Part shown: piece after piece, positions 27,361 to 35,959 of the stretch | Layout of the letters: every line of letters starts with the position of its first letter | Position numbering within the stretch: position 1 is the first letter of the stretch | The notes under the pieces: model-generated | The model's input: the letters and a program-made list of their open reading frames with translations, nothing else | What the model was told of the DNA's origin: nothing | The model's database searches: none | Position numbers and translations under genes: made by a program | From: Clostridiales bacterium | GTDB lineage: Bacteria > Bacillota > Clostridia > Oscillospirales > Oscillospiraceae | NCBI GenBank assembly: GCA_004553545.1 | Contig: SFLD01000004.1 | Location: 42,932-106,931, forward strand | DNA length: 64,000 bases | Reading direction: 5' to 3'

Positions 27361-27414
27361 CATTCTCTCATGGTATCATAGGTATCAGCATACCACGGAC
27401 ACCATGAGAGAATG
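27361..27414. other. Two-tier hairpin between tig and clpP
   Basis: CATTCTCTCATGGT (27361-27374) pairs perfectly with ACCATGAGAGAATG (27401-27414). Inside it, GGTAT (27381-27385) pairs with ATACC (27390-27394). There is no T-run on either side, so it does not look like a simple terminator. It lies about 50 bp before clpP and 69 bp after tig. Confidence 0.55.
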
Positions 27415-27482
27415 TGTCGGATCGATTAACGTTCTGGAAATTTTTTATCCGTCCGTTGAAGAATCCTGACGAAAGCCGCGAT

Positions 27483-28871
27483 TTACTCGCCCTGCTCCTC
27501 GGTCTGCTCCTCGGTCTGCTCCTCGGTCTGCTCCTCGGCCTTCTTCTTGGTGGTCCGCTTCTTGGCGGGCTTCTTCTCGGGCTCGGCGGCGGCATCGGCG
27601 GCGATGGCGCTCTCGGTGATGAGCTTCACGGCCTTGTCGCGCTTGACCTCGTCGGCCACGGCTTCCTTGGTGATGTAGTTCTTCAGGGACTCAGCGTCCA
27701 TGCCGTACATCTTGGCGGCGCGCTCATACTCGGCCTCGATCTCCTCGTCGGTGGCCTCGATGTTCTCCACCTTGATGATCTCGGTGAGGGCCAGGTTCAA
27801 CTTCACCTGACGGAGGGAGGGCTCCTTGGCGTCCTCGTAGAGCTTGCTCTCCTCCACATTGGCGAACTTCATATACTGCTCGAAGGGGATGCCCATCTGG
27901 CTCTGGATGCGGTTCTTGAAGCTCTCGACGAAGTTCTCCACCTGGGTGTCGATCATCACCTGGGGGATCTCGGCGGTGATGCCGTCGGCCACCTTCACCA
28001 TCAGCTCGTCCTCAAAGTCCCGCTTGGCGCTCTCTTCCCGCTCGGCGGTGATGTTGGAGCGGATGTTCTCCTTCAGCTCTTCCAGGGTGTCGAACTCAGA
28101 GGCGTCCTTGGCGAACTCGTCGTCCATGGCGGGGAGCTCCTTCTCCTTCACCTCGTTGACCTTCACGTGGAAGACCACGGCCTTGCCGGCAAGCTCCGGG
28201 GTGTACTCCTCGGGGAAGGTGATGTCGATGTCCTTCTCCTCACCGGCCTTCATGCCGGCCACCTGCTCCTCAAAGCCGGGGACAAAGCTGTGGGAACCCA
28301 GCACCAGGCTGTAGTTCTCACCCTTGCCGCCGTCGAAGGGCACGCCGTCCTTGAAGCCCTCGAAGTCGATGACGGCGGTGTCGCCGTCCTTGGCCTCGCG
28401 GTCCACGCTGACAAGGCGGCTGTTGCGGTCCGCCAGCTCCTGCAGGCGCTTGTCCACATCCTCGTCGGTGACGGTCACCACGGGGCGGGTAGCGGAGAGG
28501 CCCTTGTACTGGCCCAGGGTCACCTCGGGATAGAGGGCCACCACGGCGGTGAAGGTATAGCCGTCCTTGGTGATCTTGTCTTCCAGGTCGATCTTGGGAT
28601 CGCCCACGAAGTGCAGGTTCTCCTGCTCCACGGCCTGCATGAAGGCGGGAGCCCAGGAGGACTCCACGGCATCCTCATAGAAGACGCCCTCGCCGTAAGC
28701 GTTCTCGATCATCTTGCGGGGGGCCTTGCCGGGACGGAAGCCCGGGAGGCGGATCTTCTTGCGCTCCTTCAAATAAGCCTTCTCCACGGCGGCTTCAAAC
28801 TCGGCAGCTTCCACCTGAATGGTCAGCTTGGCCTCGCTCTTTTCTAACTTTTCACAGCTCTTCAAAATCAT
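27483..28871 (-). CDS. tig: Trigger factor
   Basis: Ribosome-bound chaperone and peptidyl-prolyl isomerase; 462 aa. The ribosome-binding loop LPGFRPGKAP is near residues 43-52. The FKBP-type domain lies at about 160-245 (DGDTAVIDFEGF...). The C-terminal chaperone arms follow. It ends in an unusual tail: a lysine/proline patch, then repeated EEQT units. Located just upstream of clpP-clpX, the usual order. Confidence 0.96.
   Translation of the reverse strand: MILKSCEKLEKSEAKLTIQVEAAEFEAAVEKAYLKERKKIRLPGFRPGKAPRKMIENAYGEGVFYEDAVESSWAPAFMQAVEQENLHFVGDPKIDLEDKITKDGYTFTAVVALYPEVTLGQYKGLSATRPVVTVTDEDVDKRLQELADRNSRLVSVDREAKDGDTAVIDFEGFKDGVPFDGGKGENYSLVLGSHSFVPGFEEQVAGMKAGEEKDIDITFPEEYTPELAGKAVVFHVKVNEVKEKELPAMDDEFAKDASEFDTLEELKENIRSNITAEREESAKRDFEDELMVKVADGITAEIPQVMIDTQVENFVESFKNRIQSQMGIPFEQYMKFANVEESKLYEDAKEPSLRQVKLNLALTEIIKVENIEATDEEIEAEYERAAKMYGMDAESLKNYITKEAVADEVKRDKAVKLITESAIAADAAAEPEKKPAKKRTTKKKAEEQTEEQTEEQTEEQGE
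27489..27536 (-). repeat. 12-bp tandem repeat in the trigger-factor tail
   Basis: About four tandem copies of a 12-bp unit (CTCCTCGGTCTG on the plus strand) encode four successive EEQ(T) units at the end of Tig. Copy-number slippage here would keep the reading frame. Confidence 0.85.
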
Positions 28872-28924
28872 AATTGTTTACTCCTCCGTTCATAGCCGGC
28901 TGAAAAAAGCCGGTGCGATCACAT

Positions 28925-28930
28925 ATTGTA
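28925..28930 (-). promoter_or_regulatory. Extended -10 promoter of tig
   Basis: On the minus strand TGTTACAAT gives an extended -10 (TG-N-TACAAT) 53 bp before the tig start; the -35 region is weak. The leader contains a short CCGGC/GCCGG hairpin (28896-28913). Confidence 0.45.
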
Positions 28931-28961
28931 ACAGAATCCTTTTGAAAAAGCTACCCTTTTT

Positions 28962-29663
28962 TCATTTTTCTTGGGGATCAGCGCATATTTTTTTCAGCTG
29001 GAAGCCCATGGCGTCCGCCGAGATCAGGGCGTAGTCCACACCGCCCCGCCTTCCCTCCACCCTCCGGCGGATGGTGGGCCCGTGGAGATGGCCGTAGCAG
29101 CAGAGCTTCACCCGGTACTGCTCCAAAAGCGCCAGGATCTGCGGGCACTCATAGCCCTGATAAAGGGGCGGGTAATGGAGGAAGCAGAGCTTCTCCCGCT
29201 CCCCTGCCGCCCGGAGGGAGGTCTCCAGCCGCAAAACCTCCCGGTTGAGCATTTTCGCGTCGTGGGCCTTGCCCTCTTCGTCCAAAAACCAGCCCCGGGT
29301 GCCGCAGAGGGCGTAGTCCCCGTAAAACTGGCAGTTGTTGTGCAGGAAATCCAGCGTGGTGATGCCTTTCTCCCGGAAGAAGGCCTTCATCTTGCTGGCG
29401 GTGCCCCACCAGTAGTCATGGTTTCCCTTTACGAGATACTTCTTGCAGGGAAACCGGTCCAGAAAGCGGAAGTCCGGCTCCGCCTGGGCAAGGTCGATGC
29501 CCCAGGAGGTATCCCCCGCCAGCACCAGCACATCGTCCTCGTTCAGGGCCGAGAGGGCGGTCTCGATCTTTCCCACGTAGCCCTGCCAGGCCTCGCCGAA
29601 GACCTCCATGGACTTGTCCGCCCCCAGAGAGAGGTGCAGGTCGCCGATGGCGTAGAGTGCCAT
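28962..29663 (-). CDS. Metallophosphoesterase
   Basis: A 233-aa calcineurin-like phosphoesterase of unknown substrate. The metal motifs are in order: YAIGDLHLS (residues 4-12), LAGDTSWG (about 48-55), KGNHDYWW (about 79-86), and a later GHLHG (about 187). It lies 31 bp after thrC on the same strand. No clear terminator follows before tig. Confidence 0.9.
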   Translation of the reverse strand: MALYAIGDLHLSLGADKSMEVFGEAWQGYVGKIETALSALNEDDVLVLAGDTSWGIDLAQAEPDFRFLDRFPCKKYLVKGNHDYWWGTASKMKAFFREKGITTLDFLHNNCQFYGDYALCGTRGWFLDEEGKAHDAKMLNREVLRLETSLRAAGEREKLCFLHYPPLYQGYECPQILALLEQYRVKLCCYGHLHGPTIRRRVEGRRGGVDYALISADAMGFQLKKICADPQEK

Positions 29664-29694
29664 CCGTCACTCCCCTTTCGTCATTGGTTGAGAT

Positions 29695-31182
29695 TCAGCG
29701 CAGGAAGTCCCGGACCACGTCGTCCATGGCTTCCCGCTCCACGGCAAGATCGAAGCGCCGCGCCTTCCCCCGGAGGGCCGCCAGCCGCTCCGGGACCTTC
29801 ACGCCGGAGACCTCGTGGAGCTGCTCCAGAAGCTCCACGCCGTCGCCCTTGGGCTCCTCCCCGATGGCGGGGAGCACGGAGGCGCAGAACTTATAGGGCG
29901 AGGCGGTGGAGACGAACACGGTGACGGTCCCGTCCCCGGTCTCCGCCCGGTACTGCTCCATGACGGCGGCGGCCACCGCCGTGTGGGTGTCAATGAGGTA
30001 GCCCTTCTCCCGGTAGTACTTCCCGATGGTGCGGGCCGTCTCCTCCTCGCCGCAGCAGCCGCCCCAGTACTGCTCCCGGAGGGCTGCCTTGATGGTGTCC
30101 GACACCTCGTAGCGCCCGTCCTTCGCAAGCTGCGCCATGTAGTCCCGGACCTCGGCGTCGTTCTCCCCGGAGAGGTCGAAGAGCAGCCGCTCCAGATTGC
30201 TGGAGACCAGGATATCCATGGACGGGCTCATGGTGCAGTGGAAGGGCCGGTTCCGGTCATAGACGCCGGTCCGCAGGAAGTCCGTCAGCACGTCGTTGCG
30301 GTTGGAGGCGCAGATGAGCTTCCCCACCGGCAGGCCCATGCGCTTGGCATAGTAGGCCGCCAGGATATCGCCGAAGTTCCCGGTGGGCACGCAGAAGTTC
30401 ACCCTCTGCCCCATCCGGATCTCCCCGGTGTTGAGAAGGTCGCAGTAGGCGGAGATGTAGTACACCACCTGGGGTAGGATACGCCCCCAGTTGATGGAGT
30501 TGGCGGAGGAGAGGAAGTAGCCCCGGCCATTCAGCGTCTCCCGCATGGCGGCGTCGGAGAAGATGCGCTTCACCCCCGCCTGGGCGTCGTCGAAGTTCCC
30601 CACCACGGCGCAGACGCCCACGTTCTGCCCCTCCTGGGTCACCATCTGGGCCTCCTGGACCCGGGAGACCCCGTCCTTGGGGTAGAAGACCAGAATCTTC
30701 GTCTGGGGCACATCGGCAAAGCCCTCCATGGCGGCCTTGCCGGTGTCGCCGGAGGTAGCAACCAAAATGCAGGCGGTCTTCCCCTCCCCCCGCTTGCGCA
30801 GGGCGGCGGAGAGGAGCTGGGGCAGCATCTGCAGGGCCATGTCCTTGAAGGCGGAGGTGGGGCCGTGCCAGAGCTCCAGGCAGTGGGTGGCGTCATCCAG
30901 CTTCCGCACCGGGGCCACCGCCGGCGTGTCGAACTTCGCAGGGCCGTAGGCGTTCTTCGCAAAGCCCAGCAGCTCCTCTTCGGTATAGTCCGTCAGGTAC
31001 AGGGCCATGACCCTGGCTGCCCGCTCCTCGTAGGAGAGGCCCGCCAGTTCCCGCAAAAAGTCCTCTCCGATCTCCGGGATACTCTCCGGAGTCAGCAGTC
31101 CGCCGTCCCGGGAAAGGCCGGTCAAAATCGCCTCCGCCGCGTCCATGCGCAGCGTCTTGTCTCTCGTGCTCAGGTATTTCAT
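29695..31182 (-). CDS. thrC: Threonine synthase
   Basis: PLP enzyme that converts O-phosphohomoserine to threonine; 495 aa, the longer form. The PLP lysine is in HGPTSAFKDMALQ near residue 114. An N-terminal segment (YLSTRDKTLRMDAAEAIL) is typical of this class. The ATG overlaps the dipeptidase stop (ATGA), and GGGAGG lies within the end of that gene. Confidence 0.95.
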   Translation of the reverse strand: MKYLSTRDKTLRMDAAEAILTGLSRDGGLLTPESIPEIGEDFLRELAGLSYEERAARVMALYLTDYTEEELLGFAKNAYGPAKFDTPAVAPVRKLDDATHCLELWHGPTSAFKDMALQMLPQLLSAALRKRGEGKTACILVATSGDTGKAAMEGFADVPQTKILVFYPKDGVSRVQEAQMVTQEGQNVGVCAVVGNFDDAQAGVKRIFSDAAMRETLNGRGYFLSSANSINWGRILPQVVYYISAYCDLLNTGEIRMGQRVNFCVPTGNFGDILAAYYAKRMGLPVGKLICASNRNDVLTDFLRTGVYDRNRPFHCTMSPSMDILVSSNLERLLFDLSGENDAEVRDYMAQLAKDGRYEVSDTIKAALREQYWGGCCGEEETARTIGKYYREKGYLIDTHTAVAAAVMEQYRAETGDGTVTVFVSTASPYKFCASVLPAIGEEPKGDGVELLEQLHEVSGVKVPERLAALRGKARRFDLAVEREAMDDVVRDFLR

Positions 31183-32111
31183 TGGGTTCCTCCCATCACC
31201 CGCAGCAGATTGCGGGAAAAGATATCCTTCAGTAGTTCCTCCGGCCAGCCCCGCGCCCGCAGGAAGTCCCGGAAGCCCAGCAGACTCTCGATGCCGGTGA
31301 TGCCCTGTGGAAAGGCGTCGCAGCCGTCCCAGTCCCCGCCGAGGCCCAGGGTCTTCTCCCCGTCCAGGGACAGGAAGTGCTCCAGATGCCCCGCCAGGTC
31401 CTCCATAGTCCCGCCGCCCCCCACGAAGGGGAGGTAAGCGTTAAGCCCCACGAAGCCGCCGCTGTCCCGGATGGCCCGGAACATATCGTCCGTCAGGTTG
31501 CGCCGGTGGGGGCAGAGGGCCCTGGCGTTGGAATGGCTGGCGATGACCGGCCCCCGGGCCCAGCGCAGCACATCCCAGGTCCCGGCGTCGGAGAGATGGG
31601 AGACATCCGGCAGGATGCCCCGCTCCTCCATGGCCCGGAGGAATTCCCGGCCCCGGGCGCTCAGGCCCTGCTCCGGCCGCTCCGCGTTGCTGCCGGAGAG
31701 CTCGTTGGCGAAGTTCCAGGTGAGGTTCAGCGCCCGGACGCTCCAGTCCGCCGCGATGTCCAGCTTGGCGATATCGCAGTCCAGCATCTCCGCCCCCTCG
31801 ACGGAGAGGAAGGCGGCGGCTTTGCCCGCCCTCCAGGCGTCCTCGGCGTCCCGCGCCGTCCGGCAGTGCCGGATGCGCTCCGGATACCGCGCCAGCATGG
31901 TCAAATAGGTCTCATGCTGCCCCTGGCACTCCGCCCAGAGGGCGTCCTGCGGTACCCAGTCCGCCCAGAGGGCAAAGATCTGCCCGAAGCCGGCGAATTC
32001 CCCCGCCCGGTCCAGGTCCCAGTGCCCCGGCGAGTGCCGGAGGTCTTGTCTCGCATAGCGAAGATAGCTGATGGTGTCCGCGTGGGCGTCAAACACGTGG
32101 AGATCGTTCAT
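31179..32111 (-). CDS. Membrane dipeptidase-like protein (peptidase M19)
   Basis: A 310-aa zinc dipeptidase of the renal dipeptidase family. The N-terminal DAHADT (about 8-13) gives the first metal ligands. SHSNARALCPHRRNLTD near 205-221 is the conserved second metal region. Start at 32111 because GGAAGGGAG lies 5 nt upstream and homology begins with HVFDAHAD; the open frame extends to 32408 but that part covers yraN in another frame. Translationally coupled to thrC. Confidence 0.9.
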   Translation of the reverse strand: MNDLHVFDAHADTISYLRYARQDLRHSPGHWDLDRAGEFAGFGQIFALWADWVPQDALWAECQGQHETYLTMLARYPERIRHCRTARDAEDAWRAGKAAAFLSVEGAEMLDCDIAKLDIAADWSVRALNLTWNFANELSGSNAERPEQGLSARGREFLRAMEERGILPDVSHLSDAGTWDVLRWARGPVIASHSNARALCPHRRNLTDDMFRAIRDSGGFVGLNAYLPFVGGGGTMEDLAGHLEHFLSLDGEKTLGLGGDWDGCDAFPQGITGIESLLGFRDFLRARGWPEELLKDIFSRNLLRVMGGTQ

Positions 32112-32134
32112 GTCCGCTCCCTTCCGAAGGCCCG

Positions 32135-32497
32135 TCACTGAAAGGCGTCCTCCAGGTATTCCACCCGCCGGGGCTTCCCGGTCTCGTCGGTATAGACCTC
32201 CGCCACGTCGAAGCGGGCCGGAGCCTCGATGCCGTTCTGGGCCAGATAGAGCTCCGCCGCCGTCCGCAGGCGCTGCTGCTTGCGTCCGTCCACGAATTCC
32301 CGGGGAAGGCCGATGCTGTCCTCCCCCCGGAGCTTCACCTCCACAAAGAGGAGGGTCCCCCGGCGGTCCCTCGCCACGAGGTCGATCTCCCCGAAGCGGC
32401 AGCGCCACTGGCTGGCAAGCAGGGTGCAGCCCTTCCGCCGGAGATACCGGGCCACCTCCGCCTCTCCCCGGTCGCCCCGGGCCTTGGCAAGGCTCAC
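32135..32497 (-). CDS. YraN family (UPF0102) nuclease-like protein
   Basis: A 120-aa protein with a restriction-endonuclease-like core. GEIDLVARD and LLFVEVKLR form the (E)-D-ExK pattern of the family. Its biochemical role is not settled. The GTG at 32497 overlaps the rnhB stop (GTGA) and has GGGAGG 7 nt upstream; an ATG at 32512 is the alternative. The rnhB-yraN pairing is conserved. Confidence 0.88.
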   Translation of the reverse strand: MSLAKARGDRGEAEVARYLRRKGCTLLASQWRCRFGEIDLVARDRRGTLLFVEVKLRGEDSIGLPREFVDGRKQQRLRTAAELYLAQNGIEAPARFDVAEVYTDETGKPRRVEYLEDAFQ

Positions 32498-33114
32498 CGT
32501 CTCGCCTCCCACTTTTTCAGGAAGGTCCTCCGGTGCTCCGGACAGGGGCCGAATTCATCCAGCATCTGATAGTGGAGCTTGGTCCCATAGCCCTTGTGCT
32601 TGGCGAACTGATACTGGGGGTACTCCTTGTCCAGCACCTCCGCCACATACCGGTCCCGGCTGACCTTGGCCAGGATGGACGCCGCCGCGATGGACGCGCT
32701 GCGCCCGTCCCCGCCCACCAGGAGCGTATGCGGCACCTGGATGGCCACCTTCGTCCCGTGGTCCCGGTTCCCGTCGATGAGGTAGAGGTCCGCCTTCCGC
32801 GCAAGGCCCTCGATGGCCCGGTTCATGGCCAGCATCCGGGCGTTGAGGATGTCCAGCGCGTCGATCTCCGCCGCCTCCGCCCGGGCAACGCTCCAGGCGA
32901 TGGCCTGATCCAGGATCAGGTCATAGAGCGTCTCCCGGCGCTTCTCCGTCAGTTTTTTGGAGTCGTTGAGCCCCGGCAGCTCCGCCTCCCGGGGCAGGAT
33001 CACGGCGGCGGCGTACACCGGCCCCATCAGGGGGCCGGCTCCCGCCTCGTCCACACCGCAAAGCACCTTCCCCTCCGCCCGGAGGGGATCTTCATAGCGC
33101 CAGAGCTCTTCCAT
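32494..33114 (-). CDS. rnhB: Ribonuclease HII
   Basis: Cuts RNA in RNA-DNA hybrids, including single ribonucleotides; 206 aa. CGVDEAGAGPLMGPVYAAAVILP (about 19-41) holds the first catalytic Asp and Glu. DALDILNARMLAMN holds a later Asp. The family's G-R-G tripeptide reads G-A-G here. It ends in an overlap with yraN. Confidence 0.95.
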   Translation of the reverse strand: MEELWRYEDPLRAEGKVLCGVDEAGAGPLMGPVYAAAVILPREAELPGLNDSKKLTEKRRETLYDLILDQAIAWSVARAEAAEIDALDILNARMLAMNRAIEGLARKADLYLIDGNRDHGTKVAIQVPHTLLVGGDGRSASIAAASILAKVSRDRYVAEVLDKEYPQYQFAKHKGYGTKLHYQMLDEFGPCPEHRRTFLKKWEARR

Positions 33115-33132
33115 CTCTTCTTCCTTTCCCGT

Positions 33133-33438
33133 TTACGCCTTCACCGGGCGGTATTCCGCCTCCCAGACCCCGGCGACGGCAGCCGCGCAGAAAAGCGTCA
33201 GCCCCAGCCAGAAGAGGAGGTCCCTTCCGGCCAGCATCCCCAGCGCCAGAACGGCCCAGGTCGCCGCCAGGGCAAGGCACAGCCGCCCGGCCCGCTGGCA
33301 GAGGTCCCGTTCCGCCGCCCGCCGTTTCTTCCAGCCGGGACCCCGGCCTCCCGTCAGCAGGAAGCCGCCCTTTCCCTGATGGAAGATGGCAGCCAGCGCC
33401 AGAAACAGTGCGATCAAAGTCACGTGTACGGCCAGCAT
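33133..33438 (-). CDS. Small membrane protein, DUF3784-like
   Basis: A 101-aa protein with three hydrophobic segments (about 3-19, 50-70, 72-91). A conserved-looking loop KGGFLLTGGRGPGWKKRRAAERDLC after the first helix resembles the DUF3784 family (K-G-x-x-x-x-x-G-Y...). Function unknown. It lies between rbgA and rnhB, 18 bp before rnhB, and is probably part of that operon. Confidence 0.68.
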   Translation of the reverse strand: MLAVHVTLIALFLALAAIFHQGKGGFLLTGGRGPGWKKRRAAERDLCQRAGRLCLALAATWAVLALGMLAGRDLLFWLGLTLFCAAAVAGVWEAEYRPVKA

Positions 33439-33453
33439 GGTCCGCTCCTTTCT

Positions 33454-33520
33454 CCGGAGGGTTCCCTCCGGCGTCCGTCGTTTCCCAGTCGTCGCGTCCT
33501 GTCAGGGGCTTCCGCCCCTG
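33454..33520. other. Two short hairpins between rbgA and the DUF3784-like gene
   Basis: CCGGAGGG/CCCTCCGG (33454-33471) and CAGGGGC/GCCCCTG (33503-33520) lie in an 86-bp gap. No T-run follows on the minus strand. They may slow or process the message rather than end it. Confidence 0.4.
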
Positions 33521-33524
33521 GGTC

Positions 33525-34394
33525 TCAATCCGGCAGCTCCAGGGTGAAGCATCCCAGCTTCCCGCCCCGGAACTCATCCAGCAGGATCTTGGCCATCCGC
33601 TCGGTGTCCACCTCGCCGCCGGAGATCAGGAAGCCCCGCTTCCGTCCCCCGGCCTCCAGCAGGCGGTAGCCCCAGGCGATGTCGTCCTCGCCCTCCTCCC
33701 GCTCCGGCAGGGCGGCGAGCTTATAGCCCGCGAGAAGGGCCTCGGGGTACTGGGTCCCCAGGAAGGTCATCAGGTGGCAGCCAAGCGTCTCAGTGTCCAG
33801 GATGTCGTCCTTCACCGCCCCGGTGTAGGCCAGGTTCAGCCCCACGCTCTGGTTGTCGAACTTGGGCCAGAGGATGCCCGGGGTATCCAGCAGCTCCAGC
33901 CCCCGGTCGATGGGCACCCACTGCTGGGAGCGGGTGACGCCGGGGCGGTCCTCCGCCTTGGCGGTCCTGCGGCCCGCCACCCGGTTGATGAAGGTGGACT
34001 TCCCCACATTGGGGATACCCAGGATCATCACCCGCAGCGTCCGCTGGGCGCCCTTGGCCTCCCATGCCTTGATTTTCTCTGAAAGAAGCTCCCGCACGGC
34101 CCCGGCAAACTGCTTCGTGCCGCTCCCGGCCTTGGCGCTGCACTCCAGGACCGCATAGCCCTTCCCCCGGAAGTGGGCCGCCCAGCGGCGGGTGGCCTCC
34201 GGGTCCGCCTGATCCACCCGGTTGAGGACCACGAGCCTGGGCTTCCCCGCCGTCAGCTCATCCACATCCGGGTTCCGGCTGGAGATGGGAATCCGGGCGT
34301 CCAGGATCTCGCAGACGGCGTCCACATTTTTAATTTGCTGGGCGATCATCCGCCGGGTCTTGGTCATATGACCGGGGTACCACTGAATGTTCAT
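33525..34394 (-). CDS. rbgA: Ribosome biogenesis GTPase RbgA (YlqF)
   Basis: Circularly permuted GTPase for late 50S assembly; 289 aa. The G4 motif (LNRVDQAD, about 58-65) comes before the P-loop (GIPNVGKST, about 127-135) and G3 (DTPGI). It begins MNIQWYPGHM, the family N-terminus. The ATG at 34394 follows AAGGAGG. Part of the rplS-lepB-rbgA-rnhB-yraN group. Confidence 0.96.
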   Translation of the reverse strand: MNIQWYPGHMTKTRRMIAQQIKNVDAVCEILDARIPISSRNPDVDELTAGKPRLVVLNRVDQADPEATRRWAAHFRGKGYAVLECSAKAGSGTKQFAGAVRELLSEKIKAWEAKGAQRTLRVMILGIPNVGKSTFINRVAGRRTAKAEDRPGVTRSQQWVPIDRGLELLDTPGILWPKFDNQSVGLNLAYTGAVKDDILDTETLGCHLMTFLGTQYPEALLAGYKLAALPEREEGEDDIAWGYRLLEAGGRKRGFLISGGEVDTERMAKILLDEFRGGKLGCFTLELPD

Positions 34395-34531
34395 GGTCCT
34401 CCTTCCCCCGCCGGGCAACTCCTGGCGGGCGCTATCTCGTCACTATATATTGTATGGGCAGAGCCTCCCTTTGTCAAGGGCCGGACAGGCCGGAGCTCCC
34501 GCCTTTCCCGTTCCCGCCGCGCTCTTCCGCG

Positions 34532-34560
34532 AAAAAAAGCGGCCGGGTCTTCCCGGCCGC
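34532..34560 (-). terminator. Terminator after lepB
   Basis: GCGGCCGGG (34539-34547) pairs with CCCGGCCGC (34552-34560), followed on the minus strand by seven T. It separates lepB from rbgA. Confidence 0.88.
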
Positions 34561-34569
34561 TCAGTGCGC

Positions 34570-35187
34570 TCAGTGCAGAAGTCCGATGCGGGAGAAGTCC
34601 CGCTCCCCGGTGAGGCTGTCCGGCCCTGGCAGGGCCAGGGCCACCGCCCGGCCCACCACGTAGCGGGTGTCCACCGCCCCGATGCGGGTATCCCGGCTAT
34701 CGGTGGAGTGGTTGCGGTTGTCGCCCATGACGAAGATCTCGCCCTCCCCCAGGGTCAGGGGGAACTCGGTACCCTCGTCGGTGAAGGTCAGCTCGTTGAT
34801 ATAGGGCTCGTCCAGCTCCACGCCGTCCACGGTGACGCTGCCGGCGGAGAAGTCGATGTCCACGGTCTGGCCCTCCACGGCGATGACCCGTTTGACGATG
34901 GGCTCCATGCTGAAGCTCCCCTTCCGCAGCACCACGATGTCCCCGGCCTTATAATCGTGGTAAAGAATGGGGCTCAGCACCACCAGCCGGTCCGTGTGCT
35001 GGAGGGTGGGCACCATGGAGTGCCCGTCCACCCCGATGAGCCGGACGGCGAAGGTGAAGAGCATCACCACCGTCAGAACGGAGCAGACCAGGGCCTGCAC
35101 CCACTCATAGACATCCTGCCCCGGGAGGCGCTTTTCCTCCTTCGTCTCCTTGGGGGGCTGCTGCATCTCTTCCCGATTCTCTTCCAT
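34570..35187 (-). CDS. lepB: Signal peptidase I
   Basis: Membrane serine protease that removes signal peptides; 205 aa. One N-terminal membrane helix (about 30-50) is followed by the catalytic Ser in DGHSMVPTL and the Lys in VKRVIAVEGQ. The conserved GDNRNHSTDSR box lies near 168-178. The ATG at 35187 has AAGGAT at good spacing; an upstream ATG at 35244 would lie in the -10 region. Confidence 0.94.
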   Translation of the reverse strand: MEENREEMQQPPKETKEEKRLPGQDVYEWVQALVCSVLTVVMLFTFAVRLIGVDGHSMVPTLQHTDRLVVLSPILYHDYKAGDIVVLRKGSFSMEPIVKRVIAVEGQTVDIDFSAGSVTVDGVELDEPYINELTFTDEGTEFPLTLGEGEIFVMGDNRNHSTDSRDTRIGAVDTRYVVGRAVALALPGPDSLTGERDFSRIGLLH

Positions 35188-35244
35188 GGCGCGATCCTTC
35201 CCGCAGGCGGCGGCCGCCTGACGCTCAAAAATGCATGATTTCAT

Positions 35245-35273
35245 AGTATAGCAAAGTTTCCCCCAGGGGGCAA
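35245..35273 (-). promoter_or_regulatory. Promoter of lepB
   Basis: On the minus strand, TTGCCC (35268-35273) and TATACT (35245-35250) with a 17-bp spacer, 57 bp before the start codon. Confidence 0.65.
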
Positions 35274-35308
35274 GAGCAAAGATGGGCTCCGGGGAAAGAA
35301 TTGCAGAA

Positions 35309-35341
35309 GGAACGGGAGAGGGTCAGCCCCTCTCCCGTTCC
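35309..35341 (-). terminator. Probable terminator after the DUF6514-like gene
   Basis: A 14-bp inverted repeat, GGAACGGGAGAGGG (35309-35322) with CCCTCTCCCGTTCC (35328-35341). The minus-strand tail is only moderately T-rich. Confidence 0.55.
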
Positions 35342-35361
35342 ACAACAGGTACCGCTTCATA

Positions 35362-35625
35362 TCAGGAGTGGCACTCGCTGATGAGCCAGTCTTCCACGAT
35401 GTCGTGAAGACTTATGGGCGTCACGTCGCAGCGCATCAGCCGGTCAAGGAGTTCCCGGATCGCGCGTGAGGAAAACGTGAGGCCCCTGAGCTCTGCGCTG
35501 TCGCCGTCCGGCACTGCCAGTCGGAGCCCGTAATCGGTCTTTCCTCCCGGCAGATGCTCTGCCAAAAGGTAGTACCGTACCGGGGTCTCGCCGATCCAAC
35601 GCTCACCCATCATCATGCTTTGCAT
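35362..35625 (-). CDS. DUF6514-like small protein
   Basis: An 87-aa soluble protein. The pattern (RYYLLAE..., YGLRLAV..., AELRGLTFSSRAIRELLDRLMRCDVTPISLHDIVEDWL) resembles the clostridial DUF6514 family, whose function is unknown. It has its own probable promoter upstream and a terminator-like repeat downstream, so it is a separate unit between rplS and lepB. Confidence 0.7.
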   Translation of the reverse strand: MQSMMMGERWIGETPVRYYLLAEHLPGGKTDYGLRLAVPDGDSAELRGLTFSSRAIRELLDRLMRCDVTPISLHDIVEDWLISECHS

Positions 35626-35913
35626 CCTCTCTTCCGCTTCCTTCCTGTTACGTTTGCCGCTCTCCTTTCAGCGACAGGAATAAAATACCACACTTGCCCT
35701 GCCGCAACTTGTCGAAAAATGTAGAAAATTCCATAAAATCTGTAACCTTTCACGGAATCTTAACACCGGCCTCCGCGTTTCTCTCGGTTTCTCCCGTTTT
35801 TTCAAGGAAACGACCGCCTGAGTCCCCTCATTTTCACGTGACCGGAGCGGAAGCAGGGCCCTTTTCCGCCGCAGGATGCCGGCAGGTCCCGTGCCATCGT
35901 TCCGGCAGACGGC
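35626..35913. other. Gene-free interval with promoter elements and a possible 0A box
   Basis: No coding region is supported here. On the minus strand a weak promoter for the DUF6514-like gene can be read (TTGCGG, 17 bp, TTTATT, ending near 35680). The plus strand has TGTCGAA at 35710-35716, which matches the core of a Spo0A box. An AT-rich patch follows to about 35760. Confidence 0.35.
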
Positions 35914-35947
35914 AAAAAATAAGAGAGAGGCAGATGCCTCTCTCTTA
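35914..35947 (-). terminator. Terminator after rplS
   Basis: TAAGAGAGAGGCA (35920-35932) pairs perfectly with TGCCTCTCTCTTA (35935-35947), followed on the minus strand by six T. It lies 13 bp after the rplS stop codon. Confidence 0.9.
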
Positions 35948-35959
35948 CTTCGCGGGAAA

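Noticed and set aside
31179..32408. Dipeptidase start at 32408
   Set aside because: The extra ~100 codons overlap yraN in another frame and have no similarity to M19 peptidases. The ATG at 32111 has a good ribosome binding site.
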